Source of the DNA: Talpa occidentalis
Taxonomy: Eukaryota; Chordata; Mammalia; Eulipotyphla; Talpidae
NCBI RefSeq assembly: GCF_014898055.3
Contig: NW_023605194.1
Span: 98,773,258-98,837,257 of the forward strand
Length of the DNA stretch: 64,000 nt
Reading direction: 5' to 3'
Shown here: in pieces, positions 33,683 to 45,448 of the stretch
How the letters are laid out: every line of letters starts with the position of its first letter
Numbering within the stretch: the stretch's first letter is position 1
Program-made: the position numbers and the translations under genes
The notes under the pieces: generated by a model
What the model was told of the DNA's origin: nothing
Database searches by the model: none
Seen by the model: only the letters and a program-made list of their open reading frames with translations

Positions 33683-35830
33683 TTATGCCTGTGTGTGACA
33701 GATTAAAAATGATTACAAATCAATGTTAGTAAAACTTACTTGGATATGCCTTTAAATATCTTACTAAATGACTCCATTTCTTTCAAAAAATATATATTGA
33801 TATTTCATCACAAATATGAAAACTTAAAATTTCTTGACTAATGTTCATTTCTTTAATATAATTAAGTTTTTGGCAGTTGTTTTGTCTTGAAGTATCCACA
33901 TAACTTATCTATTTGCTTAGTAGCCAAAGCCCACATACCTTATCTATTATATAACAACACACTTCTTTTTAACCTTTTTATAAAAATACTAATTTTTATT
34001 CAGTATGCATTTCCCCATTTGCAACAAAGATATTCCATTCACCTGTAAATCTGCTCCCATAAAACATTTTCTGTGAATTCTCAACAAACCAATTGGTTAC
34101 TTTCTTTTACCCTGTCCTCAATGATGATATTTTACAGTTATTTTCACTAATCCTTGCACTTATTTTGCAATTCAATTTTCTTCTCATTCATAGAATGCAG
34201 AGGTGTGTTGAAAATAATATTTTCTATGTTCACTCATGCATTATAGGTCTGGTATATTTGTGGTTTTATTGCTATTTCCTATCTGGAGTTAAATTCATTT
34301 CATGACAAGGATAAGATTTCTGCCAACAGAACTTTTTCTAGTATAGAATAAAGATATATTAAGCTTTTAATGAGTTATTTTCATATAAAAGGTGAAAATT
34401 ATTTTATTAACATTGGCCACTTAAGAGTAAACTAATAATTAGTGTCACTATATGAAATAGAGCTTATAATTGGAATAAATTTCATTGTTTTCATCAGCTA
34501 ATCAAAAACTGGAAATGAGCACCTATTATGTGTGGAGAGATAATTCTCCATGTGCCTTTTGTGTTTTTGCACATCTTGTGAACAGAGACGCTGACAGCTT
34601 TTGTTCTGGATGGTCTTTTCAAGAGTATTTTGTAGAGAAAACAGACTTGGAAAATAGAAATAATCTCTTCTGGAAAAGAAGAGAAATATCTTGTCAGTCC
34701 AATATAATAAAAAATATTGTGCCCCTCTGGGGCAGAGAGGCACATAATAAAACATTGAGATTAAGCTTATCGTCCCTGTCCTAGAATGCCACCCACTGTA
34801 TAAATAGGTTTCACCTCTCTTTTATTGCATCATTCTAACTGGGATGTAGGGAACTGGTGCAAGACAATGGTCATACTTTGGCTACTACTGTTGCAAAAAG
34901 TAATTAACTGTCTTTTGTCTATGACTCAGGGATCCAGCGTGTTTTGCCAACATCCATGAAATTGAAGCAGATTGTCTTGTTAGCTTTGCAGTTCTTGACA
35001 TTATGTTTCAGGTATTTTGCTGTCTGTGCAAAGTAAGATAAACTTTATTGTTACCCTTATGTTGCTAATAATCTATCTTGAAATGCCTTTATTTGAGACA
35101 AGAATGACAGAGTAAAAAGACGAGAAGGAAGTGCATTATGGCACCATTTTTTTCTATTGGTCAATATATTTTATTTTTTAAACTAAGCTACAATACTTTC
35201 ATCTGTATAAGCCATTATTTCTGCATTTAAAAATGAACTTAAATTATATGACCTATGTTTATTTGTTTGCTTATTATATTTAAAAAACAATGTGGTAATA
35301 TTGATTTATCACATATGACATTTCTTAGGGCTCTAGGTACACACATCTACAAATGTATGTTATGACACTAAGCCTACCACCAAAGCACCATGAATCACAT
35401 AACCTTTAAATTTACTAAGAAAACTTTAATTTTAAATTTTAATCAAAGTCACACATGTAGAAAGTTTAACATCCTTTAGCAGGTCCTTCTTTTTCTTTTT
35501 TCCTTTGTCGTTGGTTAATTAGTTTCTTTTTGAAATTTTAATATTTTAATTTTATTTTCCAGTTATGACAGAGTAATATTGACTCATTTTTCTCTTGGTG
35601 CACACTGTTGTGACACATACTAGCAGAGCCACATCAGTTCCATATGCTCTCCAGACTTCTGCAGGGTGCTTTTTTAATTTTATTTTCATTTTCCATGTTC
35701 TTTTTTCATAGACTTACTACTGGAGCTTGTTTCCATCCCTTATTTACTTCCAGACAACCCTGTGAGGGTTCTTTTAGGATTAAGGGAGGAAATATCATGT
35801 TTAAAAACTGGGGCTGTTACGGGGTGACTT
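32456..35830. other. Non-coding DNA with duplicated short segment
   Basis: No gene is supported. A (TA)n tract lies at about 33650-33676. A 35-36 bp segment occurs once at 33061 and one and a half times at 33896, and is reported separately. An acceptor-like 'ctatgactcag' at 34938 and 'cag|gtattt' at 35011 could bound an exon but are weak. Confidence 0.5.
33061..33096. repeat. 36-bp segment duplicated at 33896-33948
   Basis: The segment begins CCACATACCTTATCTATTTG and ends AGTAGCCAAAGCC. It recurs at 33896-33930 with one base missing or changed, and its first 18 bases recur again at 33931-33948. This gives one isolated unit plus a 1.5-unit tandem about 835 bp away. Confidence 0.85.
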
Positions 35831-36410
35831 GAGGAAGGGCGAGGAGGGAGGCTCTTAGAGCGGTTGCCTGGCCTAAGTCCAGTCATCCACCATCTGTCCC
35901 TCACATCTAGCCTCTCCTCTCACAGAATGATTTATTTTAATTAGGACTTGAAGCCCTACTCGTTTAGCCTGGTGAGACTCAAGCTGGAGGGACAGAGGGA
36001 TATCATTCTTGGATCCTGGCCCAGGATGAACAGCTTCTGAGGACAAAAGATATAAGGCAATGATAAACATATTTCACTCTATTAGAAAATATATTAATTA
36101 AGGAAATAAGGTGAGAGCTGTTATTTGTGTCATTTTCTCAGTCAACCAAGGAATTGGAATGCTAGTAGTGATGACATAAAATGATGAGGTAGCTATGAAT
36201 CCTATCCACAAATAGCTTTCAGGATTAAAAAAATAAGACATGAGATCTGTAGAAGACAGTGAAGGGCTAGGTGCCATAGCAAAGGTGTAGAGAACTAGAG
36301 CGAAGGCGGGAGCGATTTCTGATAGATGTATAAAGGGTGTGGATGTTCTTGTGATTAGGGTAGGCTCTATAGCTCTATCCATGGCTAAATTTTCTTTTTA
36401 TTGTATTAAA
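35831..36410. other. Non-coding DNA with an unexplained 94-codon frame
   Basis: On the minus strand an open frame of 94 codons (36098-36382) encodes a hydrophobic peptide with two or three possible membrane segments (FALVLYTFAMA; YLWIGFIATSSFYVITT). Its C-rich sense strand recalls mitochondrial DNA, but I could not fit it to a mitochondrial gene with confidence. No promoter or splice evidence is visible. Confidence 0.35.
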
Positions 36411-36905
36411 TAATAATTGACTTAAGTTATAAAAACAACCTAAATCTCCAAGGACAGATGAGTGTATTAGTGTGGTTATGAGTGTGGTTTATGTACAAAG
36501 TGAAATACTTCTTAGCAACAAAAAAGGTGAACTCTTGCCATTTGTGATAACTTGGATAGAACTGGAGGGGCTAATGCTAAGTGAAGTAAGTCAGAAGGAA
36601 AAGACAGACACCACATGGTCTCACTTATATAAGGAATACAGAGAAACAAAACAAAGGGTTAGATAAAACCAAACCAAAACAAATCCTAGAAATTATAGAA
36701 TTCAGGCTACCAAAGGGGGAGGTAGATGAGGTAGAGCAAGTTGGGGAGGGGACATAGTGCTCTGTGGTAGGGACTCTCACGGCCTTGGTGCTATGTGTGT
36801 GGTGACATGCATCGGGGGGTGGGGGGGGAGAGGGGGAAGGTAAGCCTGTACCTCTAACTCATATACAATGTTAAATCAATGTTATATCAATTAAAAAAAA
36901 ATTTG
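36411..36905 (+). mobile_element. Old L1 3' end, sense
   Basis: 'gtggtttatgtacaaagtgaaatacttcttagcaac', 'gataacttggatagaactggaggggctaatgctaagtgaagtaagtcagaagga' and 'ccacatggtctcacttatataagg' correspond to the L1 ORF2 C-terminus (TWxxLEGxMLSEVSQKEK-like). It then runs into a G-rich 3' UTR (about 36811-36840) and an A-rich end. The 64-codon frame at 36472-36666 is this remnant. Confidence 0.85.
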
Positions 36906-39002
36906 GTTAGTACCTTTAGATGCTGCCATGCAATTCTTTATTTATGTGACAGATGTCTGGATATATCTGTTATATACTGAAAGTTGTAGCTGGTTGACTT
37001 CATTATGTAATATGTGATAACTGTTTAATTGTGTTATGAACTTGTTAACACTATCATAGTAATTACCTATGAGATGTCAAATTGGACTTAATATCTGAGG
37101 GCTAATAAAACTGCATACTTTCAGGAAAGATAGCAGTGAACATATATTTGCAAATAATATATGCTCACAATTTTTAGTAGGGTAGAGTTTTTCAGCATTG
37201 CTTGTCAAATTAATATTAGATTCTCTTCATATTTCCCAGTTATATTCTGTAATCCTTCATTTAGAAAATGGTCAGTGTTACTTTCTTAAATTCATTTTTT
37301 GTACTAGAAGCTCTCCAAGTATAAAATAAAATCACTACTTTCAAAATAGGAGAAAAGCAATTAACAATACACATATATGCAGATGTTGAGAAAAATCATA
37401 TATGGAGTATTAAAAAACAAACAAAAAACATTGCCATGTATGTATTTAATGTAAAAACCCCAAACCATATTGATGTTGAAATATATTAAACATTCACCAC
37501 TTCTAAAAATCTGCTTATCAACCTTCAACTCACATTCATAACAATTCAAAGGTCTATAAATATATTTTAAGAATGTATATCTAGTATATATACATTACAT
37601 ATGCATACATAAATACATGCATATATACATAATGTATATGTATATACGATAGCTTATGCATTGGGCTTCATTTCATCCAAGATGAATATGCATAGTGCCA
37701 GCCTGTTTTACTTGGTGGTTTCTGGAAATATTAAATAGAGTAAGGTAAAACTCAGGTTTACAGTACTAAGTCTGGGAGAAAATACACTGATTTAAATACT
37801 TCACAGTGAAGCCTGCTTCTATTTTCTGAAGCCAAATTGTCTAGAATTTTCAAAGTAATTCATTTGATATTCCACAACTCTATCAAGTGTCACTGCATTG
37901 TAATAGGAAACCAGCATATCTGTGTTTTTATTTATCTGTATGTGTTGTGAGACTATGGAGAGTGTCTTAAGCATAAGATTAACTTGAACTGTTGTAAATA
38001 ATAGATGGAAGTTCACACTTCATTGTTCCTTCTCTTCACAGTTCTTTATGTTAATGCCACCTCTAGTGAGTTCCTGTCTTTGACCAAGTGAGCTGGGAAG
38101 GGTTTTGTTCTTTTATTTGTTTCAAACTGTGCTTGCATTGAGCTTTGTGTCTTTGATAATAATAACACATAGAAAGGGCTTCTTAAGAACACACCACTCT
38201 TCACCTAATTTTGTTGCATGACAAGTGCAATTTCAACCCACTTTATTTGGGGGTAATTTTATTGGCATTCAAATCACTATGTTGTTTCTCTGAGGCAAAA
38301 AGTTCCACAAGTAAAGTCAAGTATTATACCAAGTCTGTGCCTCCTATTACATTATTTCAACATATTTAAAAAACTCGATTAGTAAACATCCTGTGTGTTG
38401 AATTTAAAACAAACAAATATACAGAGCTTTTTCCATTTCTTCAAATTAATGGTTAGAGGTGAAATAGACTATTTTACTCCCTAATCTATAACACACATAT
38501 GTGTATGTATCTGTTCAAGTATATTAGAAATTAACATTGACTACAGACTTGAAGATAAGCATTGAGTTAATGAATTTTCCTTCATCTTACTTCAGCTTAA
38601 CAGTCTCTTGAAATAACATTTTATTGTCCTTTTAATTTATTATGAACAAGTTTACAAATTATTGATAGTATTGCTTGAAATCATGCAGCTGGAAATAGTT
38701 TAGTAAGGTTTAATAATCTCATCTCATAAAAATGTTTTTAACATAAAATAATACCATGTGATTGATAAATATAGTATTTGTAAATGAGAGAGGGAAAGAG
38801 AGAGTAGTTGCCAAAGGTGAACAGTGTATTGTGCATTTTTCTAAGGGACAGGCTATGCATTGCTGGTTTCTCCTCCTGACTGATTTCAGGGTGGAGACTG
38901 TGGTAGAATTAAATCAGCACAAGACTCTAAGGGGAGAAGGATCAGCCATGGCCACAACTAGCCTATAGATGACATGTATGAAATATATTAACTTAGTCCT
39001 TC
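36906..39002. other. AT-rich non-coding DNA
   Basis: No gene is supported. An AT-rich region made of TACATAT/ATATGTA words lies at about 37560-37650 and can form hairpins. Small ORFs here are AT-driven. Confidence 0.6.
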
Positions 39003-39474
39003 TGTTATAGAGCAGCCCCGATATTGAGCGGGTTGCCTGGCTGTGGGTCCTCACCTGCGCGCTTAAAAGGAACTTATTAATACTCCACTACAGGCACACA
39101 CAAAAGGTTAATAAAAGGTTTATTTACAAGGGAAAAGGAAAGAAGGAAAATGTACAACTCAGGGAGAAAATAGGGAAATAAAGTCTTTAATGCGTCCTAC
39201 CCGATCCGCCGACCTGGAAACCCAAAAAGCACTCTCTGAGCTGGCTGGATGCTGCGAGTTGGGGGAGAGCCAAAATGGGGGACCCTTCCAAAGCCCACGT
39301 GTCTGGCTTTATACTACACTTGGCTGCTTAACCCCACCCTCAGGTCCCAGCCACCTTCCCTTTGGTGGTGATGGGATTTGGAGTTCCCAGTGTCTTTGGC
39401 TTTGGCCTGGGGTGGGGGTGGAGTCCACAAAGCCTGTATGGAATTAGCTTTAGGACATCCTTTTCCCCCTAACA
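39003..39474 (-). mobile_element. Solo LTR, family A
   Basis: A 472-bp unit. Read on the minus strand it begins TGTTAGGGGGAAAAGG and ends ...CTCTATAACA, giving TG...CA termini. A TATA-box-like TATAAAGCC (about 39307-39315) and a later AATAAA (about 39117-39122) fit a U3-R-U5 layout on the minus strand. Flanking tetramers are cttc and attc (one difference). No internal region adjoins it, so it is a solo LTR. It is distinct from the LTRs at 39820, 49499 and 50896. Confidence 0.75.
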
Positions 39475-39736
39475 ATTCAAGTTATATTTTAAAAATATAG
39501 TATATTAATAGGTTAAGGTACAGTAAGCCTGGGAAAGCAGGAGACAATTGGCAGTACAAAGAAAGATTATTACACAAAGATCCAGGAGCAGGGAGCATAC
39601 CATGGCCTGGGGGGAGGGGGAAGCATAATGTAGGGGAGGGGGAACATAGGGAAGCTCTGGACCTGGGAAATAGTCTTATTGTGTTTTCAACAGGAAGGAA
39701 CTGGCGAAATAGCAAAGGGAAGCTTAGGGTTGGTTA
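39475..39736. other. Unclassified non-coding segment
   Basis: Lies between the family A LTR and the 3' stub of the CDC37 pseudogene. It is CT/GA-rich, with 'cctggggggagggggaag' at about 39606. It replaces the expected 3' third of the CDC37 cDNA, so it marks a deletion or an insertion of unknown kind. Confidence 0.4.
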
Positions 39737-39819
39737 GTTGGAAGGCCTCCAGCTCATGGTCAAAAGCCTCACTGTACTGACCATGGGCCTTCTTGATCTT
39801 AGTGAAGATCTACTGGAAG
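39737..39819 (-). pseudogene. CDC37: CDC37 processed pseudogene, 3' stub
   Basis: The minus-strand translation IFTKIKKAHGQYSEAFDHEL-EAF matches CDC37 residues around FTKIKTADRQYMEGFNDELEAF. An in-frame TAG precedes it. It continues the 5' part at 40411-41200 across the inserted LTR. CDC37 similarity ends abruptly at about 39737, so the C-terminal third, 3' UTR and poly-A are missing. Confidence 0.85.
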
Positions 39820-40410
39820 TGTTATAGGACAGGGAGAGGGGCAGCCCAAACCCCGCAAACCTGCCTATTCTAAATGGGTTCTGCCATCCGCCGCATCAAC
39901 ACAAAACATAGGAGACTTTAATGGGAAGGAACTTTAATAAAACTAGGAAACAATACAGGTAAGGCAAAGAGTCTAGTTTCTAAATGAAGCACCCAAAGTT
40001 ACCCGTCCCCTCGTGGGTAAAAGTCCATCCAAATGGGATTGGTCTAGAACAAGGCCCCAAAGCCTGCCACAAGTCTAAAGCATCTTCCAGTGGGGACCCC
40101 CAGAAAAGAGTCAGAAACAACCAAACAAGCCCGGAAGGAAAAGAGCAAAATCAACATCAAGATAAAAGCTGCCATGGTCACCTCCCCACGGGTCTCACCC
40201 ACATCTGTGTCACCCAGTCCACGACCAAAAGACAAGCACAGTTTCTTCACGTGTCTCTAGGCTCCATGTGCCTCCTCCAGGTCTCCTGGCTCCATCCTGC
40301 TTCCTTCCTTCCTCAGTCTCTTCTTGCAGCTTCTTCTCTTGCTGCTCAGCTCCACCCTCCCTTGGGTGGGGCAGGGAACCTCCCCCTTTCCTGGGGACCA
40401 CCCTGTTGCA
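39820..40410 (-). mobile_element. Solo LTR, family B, inside CDC37 pseudogene
   Basis: 591 bp, about 90% or more alike by eye to the LTRs at 49499 and 50896. On the minus strand it begins TGCAACAGGGTGG and ends CTGTCCTATAACA. Its 4-bp target duplications are gaag at 39816-39819 and 40411-40414. The insertion falls at the Cys-Phe codons of the pseudogene. The hydrophobic frame seen in the other two LTRs is shortened here by a TAG. Confidence 0.92.
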
Positions 40411-41200
40411 GAAGCAGGCATGGGGGCCACCTTCAGGCTCTAGACCTGATCTGGTGGGCCACCTGCACGTCTCAGTCAGTGCCCCAGATGACCAGGAGTT
40501 GGCCATCTCCTCACACACCAGGTGGACATCGTCAGACAGATAGTTCTGGTGGTACCAGCAGAGGAGCATGCCCAAGTGCTCAGTCTATTTCTTATACTTT
40601 TATAGGAAGGTTTTATCTTTCTTCTTCACCTCCTCTGACTGTTCTTCCTCTGACTGCTTGGGCTTGGTATTGACCATGCTCTGTGGTGGGGCAAAAGAGG
40701 GAGTGGGCTGCAGGAAGGCCATAGAGTTCAGCACACATCAAAGTGGTGGGAGTATGGTAGGTATGGCCTCAGACCAGGGCCTTGCTGAAGCTACCGTTCT
40801 TGAGTGTGTCCACGTTCCAGGGCATAGTCTTCTCCTTCTTGCACATCTATTCCAATTTCTCCTCCCACATCCCCTCCTGCGTGTGCCTCAGCACAGCAGC
40901 CACCTCAGCCACCTCAGCTCCTTTCACTTGGGTTCGCAACTGAGGCACTTGCACCTATAATCACGACAGTCCCTTCTAGCTCCTCCTCTTTCCCTGGCTA
41001 GCTCCTCCTCCTTCTGGAACTGCTCCATGCGCTGTACCCAGTTCTGGTGCCGTCAGTGGAAGAGGCTCCCCATGTAAATGTTGGGGTGCATTTCATCCTC
41101 ATCATCAGCCACCTTGCTGTGCTCCCACAGTCTCCAGCCCACCATCTTGCCTAGACAGCCCAGCCTGCTCCCACTCAGATGGCAGCAGCAGTGCCAAGGT
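40411..41200 (-). pseudogene. CDC37: CDC37 processed pseudogene, 5' part
   Basis: An intronless copy of the mRNA for CDC37, the HSP90 co-chaperone that loads kinases. The minus-strand ATG lies at 41145. The translation opens MVGWRLWEHSKVADDEDEMH (family: MVDYSVWDHIEVSDDEDETH). RMEQFQKE, then NTKPKQSEEEQSEEVKKKDK and YLSDDVHLVCEEMANS follow in CDC37 order. Stops and frameshifts are frequent (for example TGA after GSLFH and TAA/TAG before the HLGML segment), so no protein is made. The sequence before the ATG is probably 5' UTR. Origin by L1-mediated retrocopying is inferred from the lack of introns. Confidence 0.93.
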
Positions 41201-42639
41201 TTTGTTCTAATACATTAAGCATGTGGCTGTACTTGTTATTGTAAATAACAGTTGTAAATAACAATTTTTGTGTGACTACATTCATTCAGATAACAGAATA
41301 CAATGGTTCTCATGTAACATAAATTCATGACAGGTATGGTCTCACTATATGGTCTTATATAACAAAATATTACACTTCACTTTCATATTATCTCATTTAT
41401 TATCTATTAGAAAAAGTGTGGACTTAAGCTGAAGTTTATGTATGAAAAACACAACTTACACATAATTATTTTTTTTTGTGGAAATTCACAAACACACTGA
41501 TAAGACTTTGCCCTGAATCATTGCCTGTTAAAAATTACAGGTTTTTTGAGGGTTTGAGAGTAACTGGGTCGGAAAATGGGAGCATTTCTGGTAAGGTAAG
41601 CATGCTGGGAGAGTGAAGAAGGCGAGAAAGAGGAATAGAGCTTAGATAGTAGATCTGATTGTCAACACCCAGCAAATGGAAGAGGAGAAAGAAGCCTCCT
41701 GGGCTGGAAAAAGTGCTCCAAAATAGTCATGTGAAGATGACGGAGATATATTTCTTACGAGTTTACATTTCATTTCCATATAATACGCACACTCTTGACT
41801 TTGGCTGTAATTAGACTTTGGTTTTACCTCATTTGTTTTCTCTAATTGCATTTACTTCCTTGATGAACTTAGAGTGGCATGAGCTTAAACTTCGTCTATA
41901 TTCAGACAATTCCAAAGTTTCTATCTCTTGTCCAGCCCTCTCCTGAGTTTCAGACTCACATGTCCTAATACCTACTGAAGGCCTTTGCTGGAACATTTAG
42001 AAAATATCTCCAATTTATCATGTCTTCCCTCCTCTCTGAACTGCTCAACCTGCATTCTTCACTATCGCTATCTCAGTTGAATAACATGTTCTAGTTATTT
42101 GTATATTTGTGCATGCCTAGACTCCAACACAACTTGTCAATTTAGACTTGAAATGCATGACATTAAGGATATCAGTGACATTTTCTCTTTATATTAACAA
42201 TATATTTTTAAATAGTGTGACCCTTTACATGTATTTAGGGACATATATGTAGAAGTTGAGAGAGAACACGTATCTGTATTAAATTTTCTAGACCTGGAAA
42301 ATAGAGAACTATAAAATTAACCTCTTGTAACTTGTAGAAGGTACTTCATTTACTTCTTAAAATGAACTTTTGATGTAGATGGTATTTAGCATAAAATTTG
42401 TATTTTTCAATTGAACATATACTGTAAGTACTTAAGAAGTCCAATACCATAAAGAAATTTTAAAACTTTCTTTGTGACTATAGACAAAGGGCTTGTTTTG
42501 GAGTTGATGATTTGTTTACCACATACAAATTTATTCTTGAATTTTAGAGTGGTCCATAATAATCAAATGCAAATTAAATTGATATTATTTATATACAGTA
42601 CCTAGATTTGTAGTTCTGAAACTAAATTGAATTATTTAG
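41201..42639. other. Non-coding DNA, no gene recognised
   Basis: AT-rich. The 69-codon minus frame at 41642-41851 has no domain. No repeat is assignable by eye. Confidence 0.55.
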
Positions 42640-42978
42640 TTTCTTTCACTCAGAATTATCTTCTCTTACCTTTTCTTCCCTTGCATCTACTTTAATACTC
42701 TACTCTTCTGATAAATTTTAGTACACCACTGCAATCTCACTTTCTCAGCAACAAATTTCTCCTCAAAGACATACTGATTCATTCATGCTGAAAATTATGT
42801 TGCCGTTATTATCAATGCCACACAGATTTATGCGTGATGCTGTATTATCTTAATTGCTAAATAGAACTTGTTTTATGTCTTAACTGCTTCACAATGTTTT
42901 TTCCTCCTGCTTTCTTGCATACCTAACAGTGCCTAAAATTTTCTGGACACTCAGTAAACATCCAACAAAGTTGTTTAA
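42640..42978 (+). repeat. L2-like LINE 3' fragment
   Basis: The final part 'cttgcatacctaacagtgcctaaaattttctggacactcagtaaacatccaacaaag' matches the L2/MIR-type 3' end (cagtgcctggcacatag..ctcaataaa). The upstream C/T-rich stretch is consistent with L2 but diverged. Confidence 0.5.
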
Positions 42979-43739
42979 TTTTAATTAAAAATGATCACAC
43001 ATATCATTTATTATTAGTGTGAATTTTTGTGATAAAATAAATATTTCACAGAACTGTTTCTGTAAACAGGTAACGATCTTAAAGGAGGATGCGAAAATAG
43101 ATGGCAGATTATTATACAAGGTTATTGTAGAGCTGCTTTTCATTTTCACTGACAGAGTTTATGGCATGAAGAAAGTTTTTTTTTTCCTTAGGAAGAATAA
43201 TAAAAATGCTTCCACTACATTTGAAGGTTATAAAACAGTAGAAAAGGTGTACAAGCTTCTGCTCTAAATTTTTTTAAATGGCACAATCAATTCTCATATT
43301 TCTTCAAAAAGTCATCTTTGGGGGAAGGTTTACTCGCTTTGTTTTAGGAAAGTTTTTCATTTCTCATATTAAATTAATGTCATTTTCAAATTTTAAATTT
43401 AAAAAGGCTTTCTCACTGAAGATGATTAAATGTATTGAAATATTATTTATATATAGAGAAAACATTAACAGGTATATCTTAATATATATTGCTTTTAAAC
43501 AAACTCAACTCTCTAATCTTGATGTGCTTATCATAAGTTTTTAATGGATACCAGCTACAAATCCTAGCTTATACTGAAACAAAAAAGTTATCTCTAATGT
43601 CATATTCAAACAACCCTAAATTTGTCACTTAATAATCAGTTGATAAAATTACTGCAAAACATTTAAAGAAGATGGAATTTTGTAAGATTTAGTATCAACA
43701 ACATTATATGACCACAAACATGGTTGTGTTTTTAAGGAG
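42979..43739. other. AT-rich non-coding DNA
   Basis: No gene is supported. Two 82-88 codon frames (43019-43267, 43278-43544) are AT-driven, rich in F, I and K, and show no family signature. Confidence 0.55.
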
Positions 43740-43918
43740 TGCTGCCCAACAACGCTCCCTAGACATTGGACATTTTTTATTCTTCAGTATATGGTGAGGT
43801 GATCACAGCCACATGTGGATTGGATTGTGGCTAGAGTAACTGAGAAAGTGAATTTTAATTTCACTTTATTAGTTGCATGTGGCTTGTGACAAATATATTG
43901 GCCACTACTGTCTTAGAG
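43740..43918. mobile_element. hAT-like DNA transposon relic (MER type)
   Basis: 'agccacatgtgg', 'ggattgtggctagagtaactgagaaagtgaattttaatttcac' and the inverse 'tgcatgtggcttgtgac...tattggccactactg' resemble the short non-autonomous hAT elements with ATGTGGC-type terminal words in mammals. The exact family is not determined. Confidence 0.45.
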
Positions 43919-45166
43919 AAGAGAAGGGCTTGGGACAAAATAACAGATTGTTGGCAGGAAATACTGAACAATCAACATTCGAAAACAATCATTCCATACC
44001 ATAATTTTACTATCACTTTTTTTGTCATAACCACTAAGTGCCCAAAACAATCAAGGATTTGTGTTCAAATCAGTAGTTCATGTTTCATTGTTCCAGTGAA
44101 AATTTTTAAGTTTATATGTCACTATCACATTTTCAGTCCATTCTTTTAAGCAACAGCAAAACAAACCAGAATCTTGTGTATGATACCAATTATTCTATGA
44201 ATTAGTATCAGACAGAAAACAGATGACATTTTCAAATTGGCTTTTATTGGCATATTATTTATATAACATAGCTTGTTACTTATTAATATATATATTTTTT
44301 CCATCAGTTTGTCTTTTTATTTCTTTAATAATTTAGTCTTTCAAACATGTTAGTTTTTTATTTGAAAGAAATTTATCAAATGTTCTTCTTTCCTACTCAT
44401 AACGTTCTTATAAATAAAAATATTTGCCTAAACCAAGATTGCAAATCTTTATCCTAGGTTTCCATTTAGAGATTTTATTGGTTTGGGTATTTCTTGAAGT
44501 CACTAACTGTAATTGTAGATTTGTTTACTTTTTCTTTCATTTCTACCAATTTTTGCTTTATGTAGATTTTTTGCACTATGCAGACATGTTTATGTTTTTT
44601 ATCTTCCTAATGAAAAATTATCTTTATTCTGATAAAATGTCATTTTTAGTATTTTTTTCTTTATTCTAGTTTGCCTGAGTTCTAATTTATTCTGAATACT
44701 GTTTGCATGCTATATCTCTTTCAGTACTTTTATATTTAAAGTATGTGTGTCTATACATTCAAAGTGTGTTTGTGGGTTATATCTGGTTTGCTCTGGCTCT
44801 ATCTAATCTGACAATTTCTGCCTTTTAAATTAGTATTTAGATAACTATTTAATATAAATAGCAATAATTTGGGATTATAATATATCCTTCTTTTGTATGC
44901 TTTATTGTCCCTTATGTTTTTATTCATTTTCCATTTGTCCTGCCTTATTTTGTATTGAGATGTTTTAGAATTCAATTTTTATCTCCATCTTTGACTTTTT
45001 AATTGTATCTCTTTTATAGTGGTTTCTGTATTTAAATATTTATATTTAACTGATCCCACCTATTTCATACTTTTCTACATATCTATTCTATATGATTGTA
45101 TTTTACATATGAAAGATCCTTGCATTTATAGCATTATGTATGAAATCTATACAGTGAATTACTTTT

Positions 45167-45448
45167 TTTAAATTTTTTTTATTTTTTTAAAGATTTATTT
45201 AGTTTTATACAAAAGCTGGGATACAGGCCAGAGGCACGGGAGGGTGGAAGGATTCACCAGAGACAGAGTGGGGAACAGAACAGGCAGACTGACTAAGTAC
45301 ACTGCTGAGGGGAGCAGAGGGCATGGCAGGAGAGGTCTGCGCGCCATGTGGGTTTCTCCCTGGCTGGCCGGGAATAGAACCCATGCTGCAGAGGCTGTGG
45401 ACAGCTTCACAGCACTGCCCTCAACCTGCTGTGCCACCGGGGAGGCCC
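45167..45448 (-). mobile_element. tRNA-derived SINE nested in old L1
   Basis: T-rich tail, 'aaagatttatttagttttatacaaaagctggg', and a head ending 'gctgtgccaccggggaggcc'. Perfect 17-bp duplications tacagtgaattactttt lie at 45150-45166 and 45449-45465. Confidence 0.95.

Noticed and set aside
36098..36382. Mitochondrial ND1-like nuclear insertion (NUMT)
   Set aside because: A few words (EP...TST, APAFAL, IATSS) resemble ND1 but spacing differs and most of the frame does not fit. Without alignment this is not supportable.
39984..40673. 229-codon plus-strand ORF
   Set aside because: Lies antisense to the LTR and CDC37 pseudogene; composition is explained by those, and it crosses the LTR boundary.
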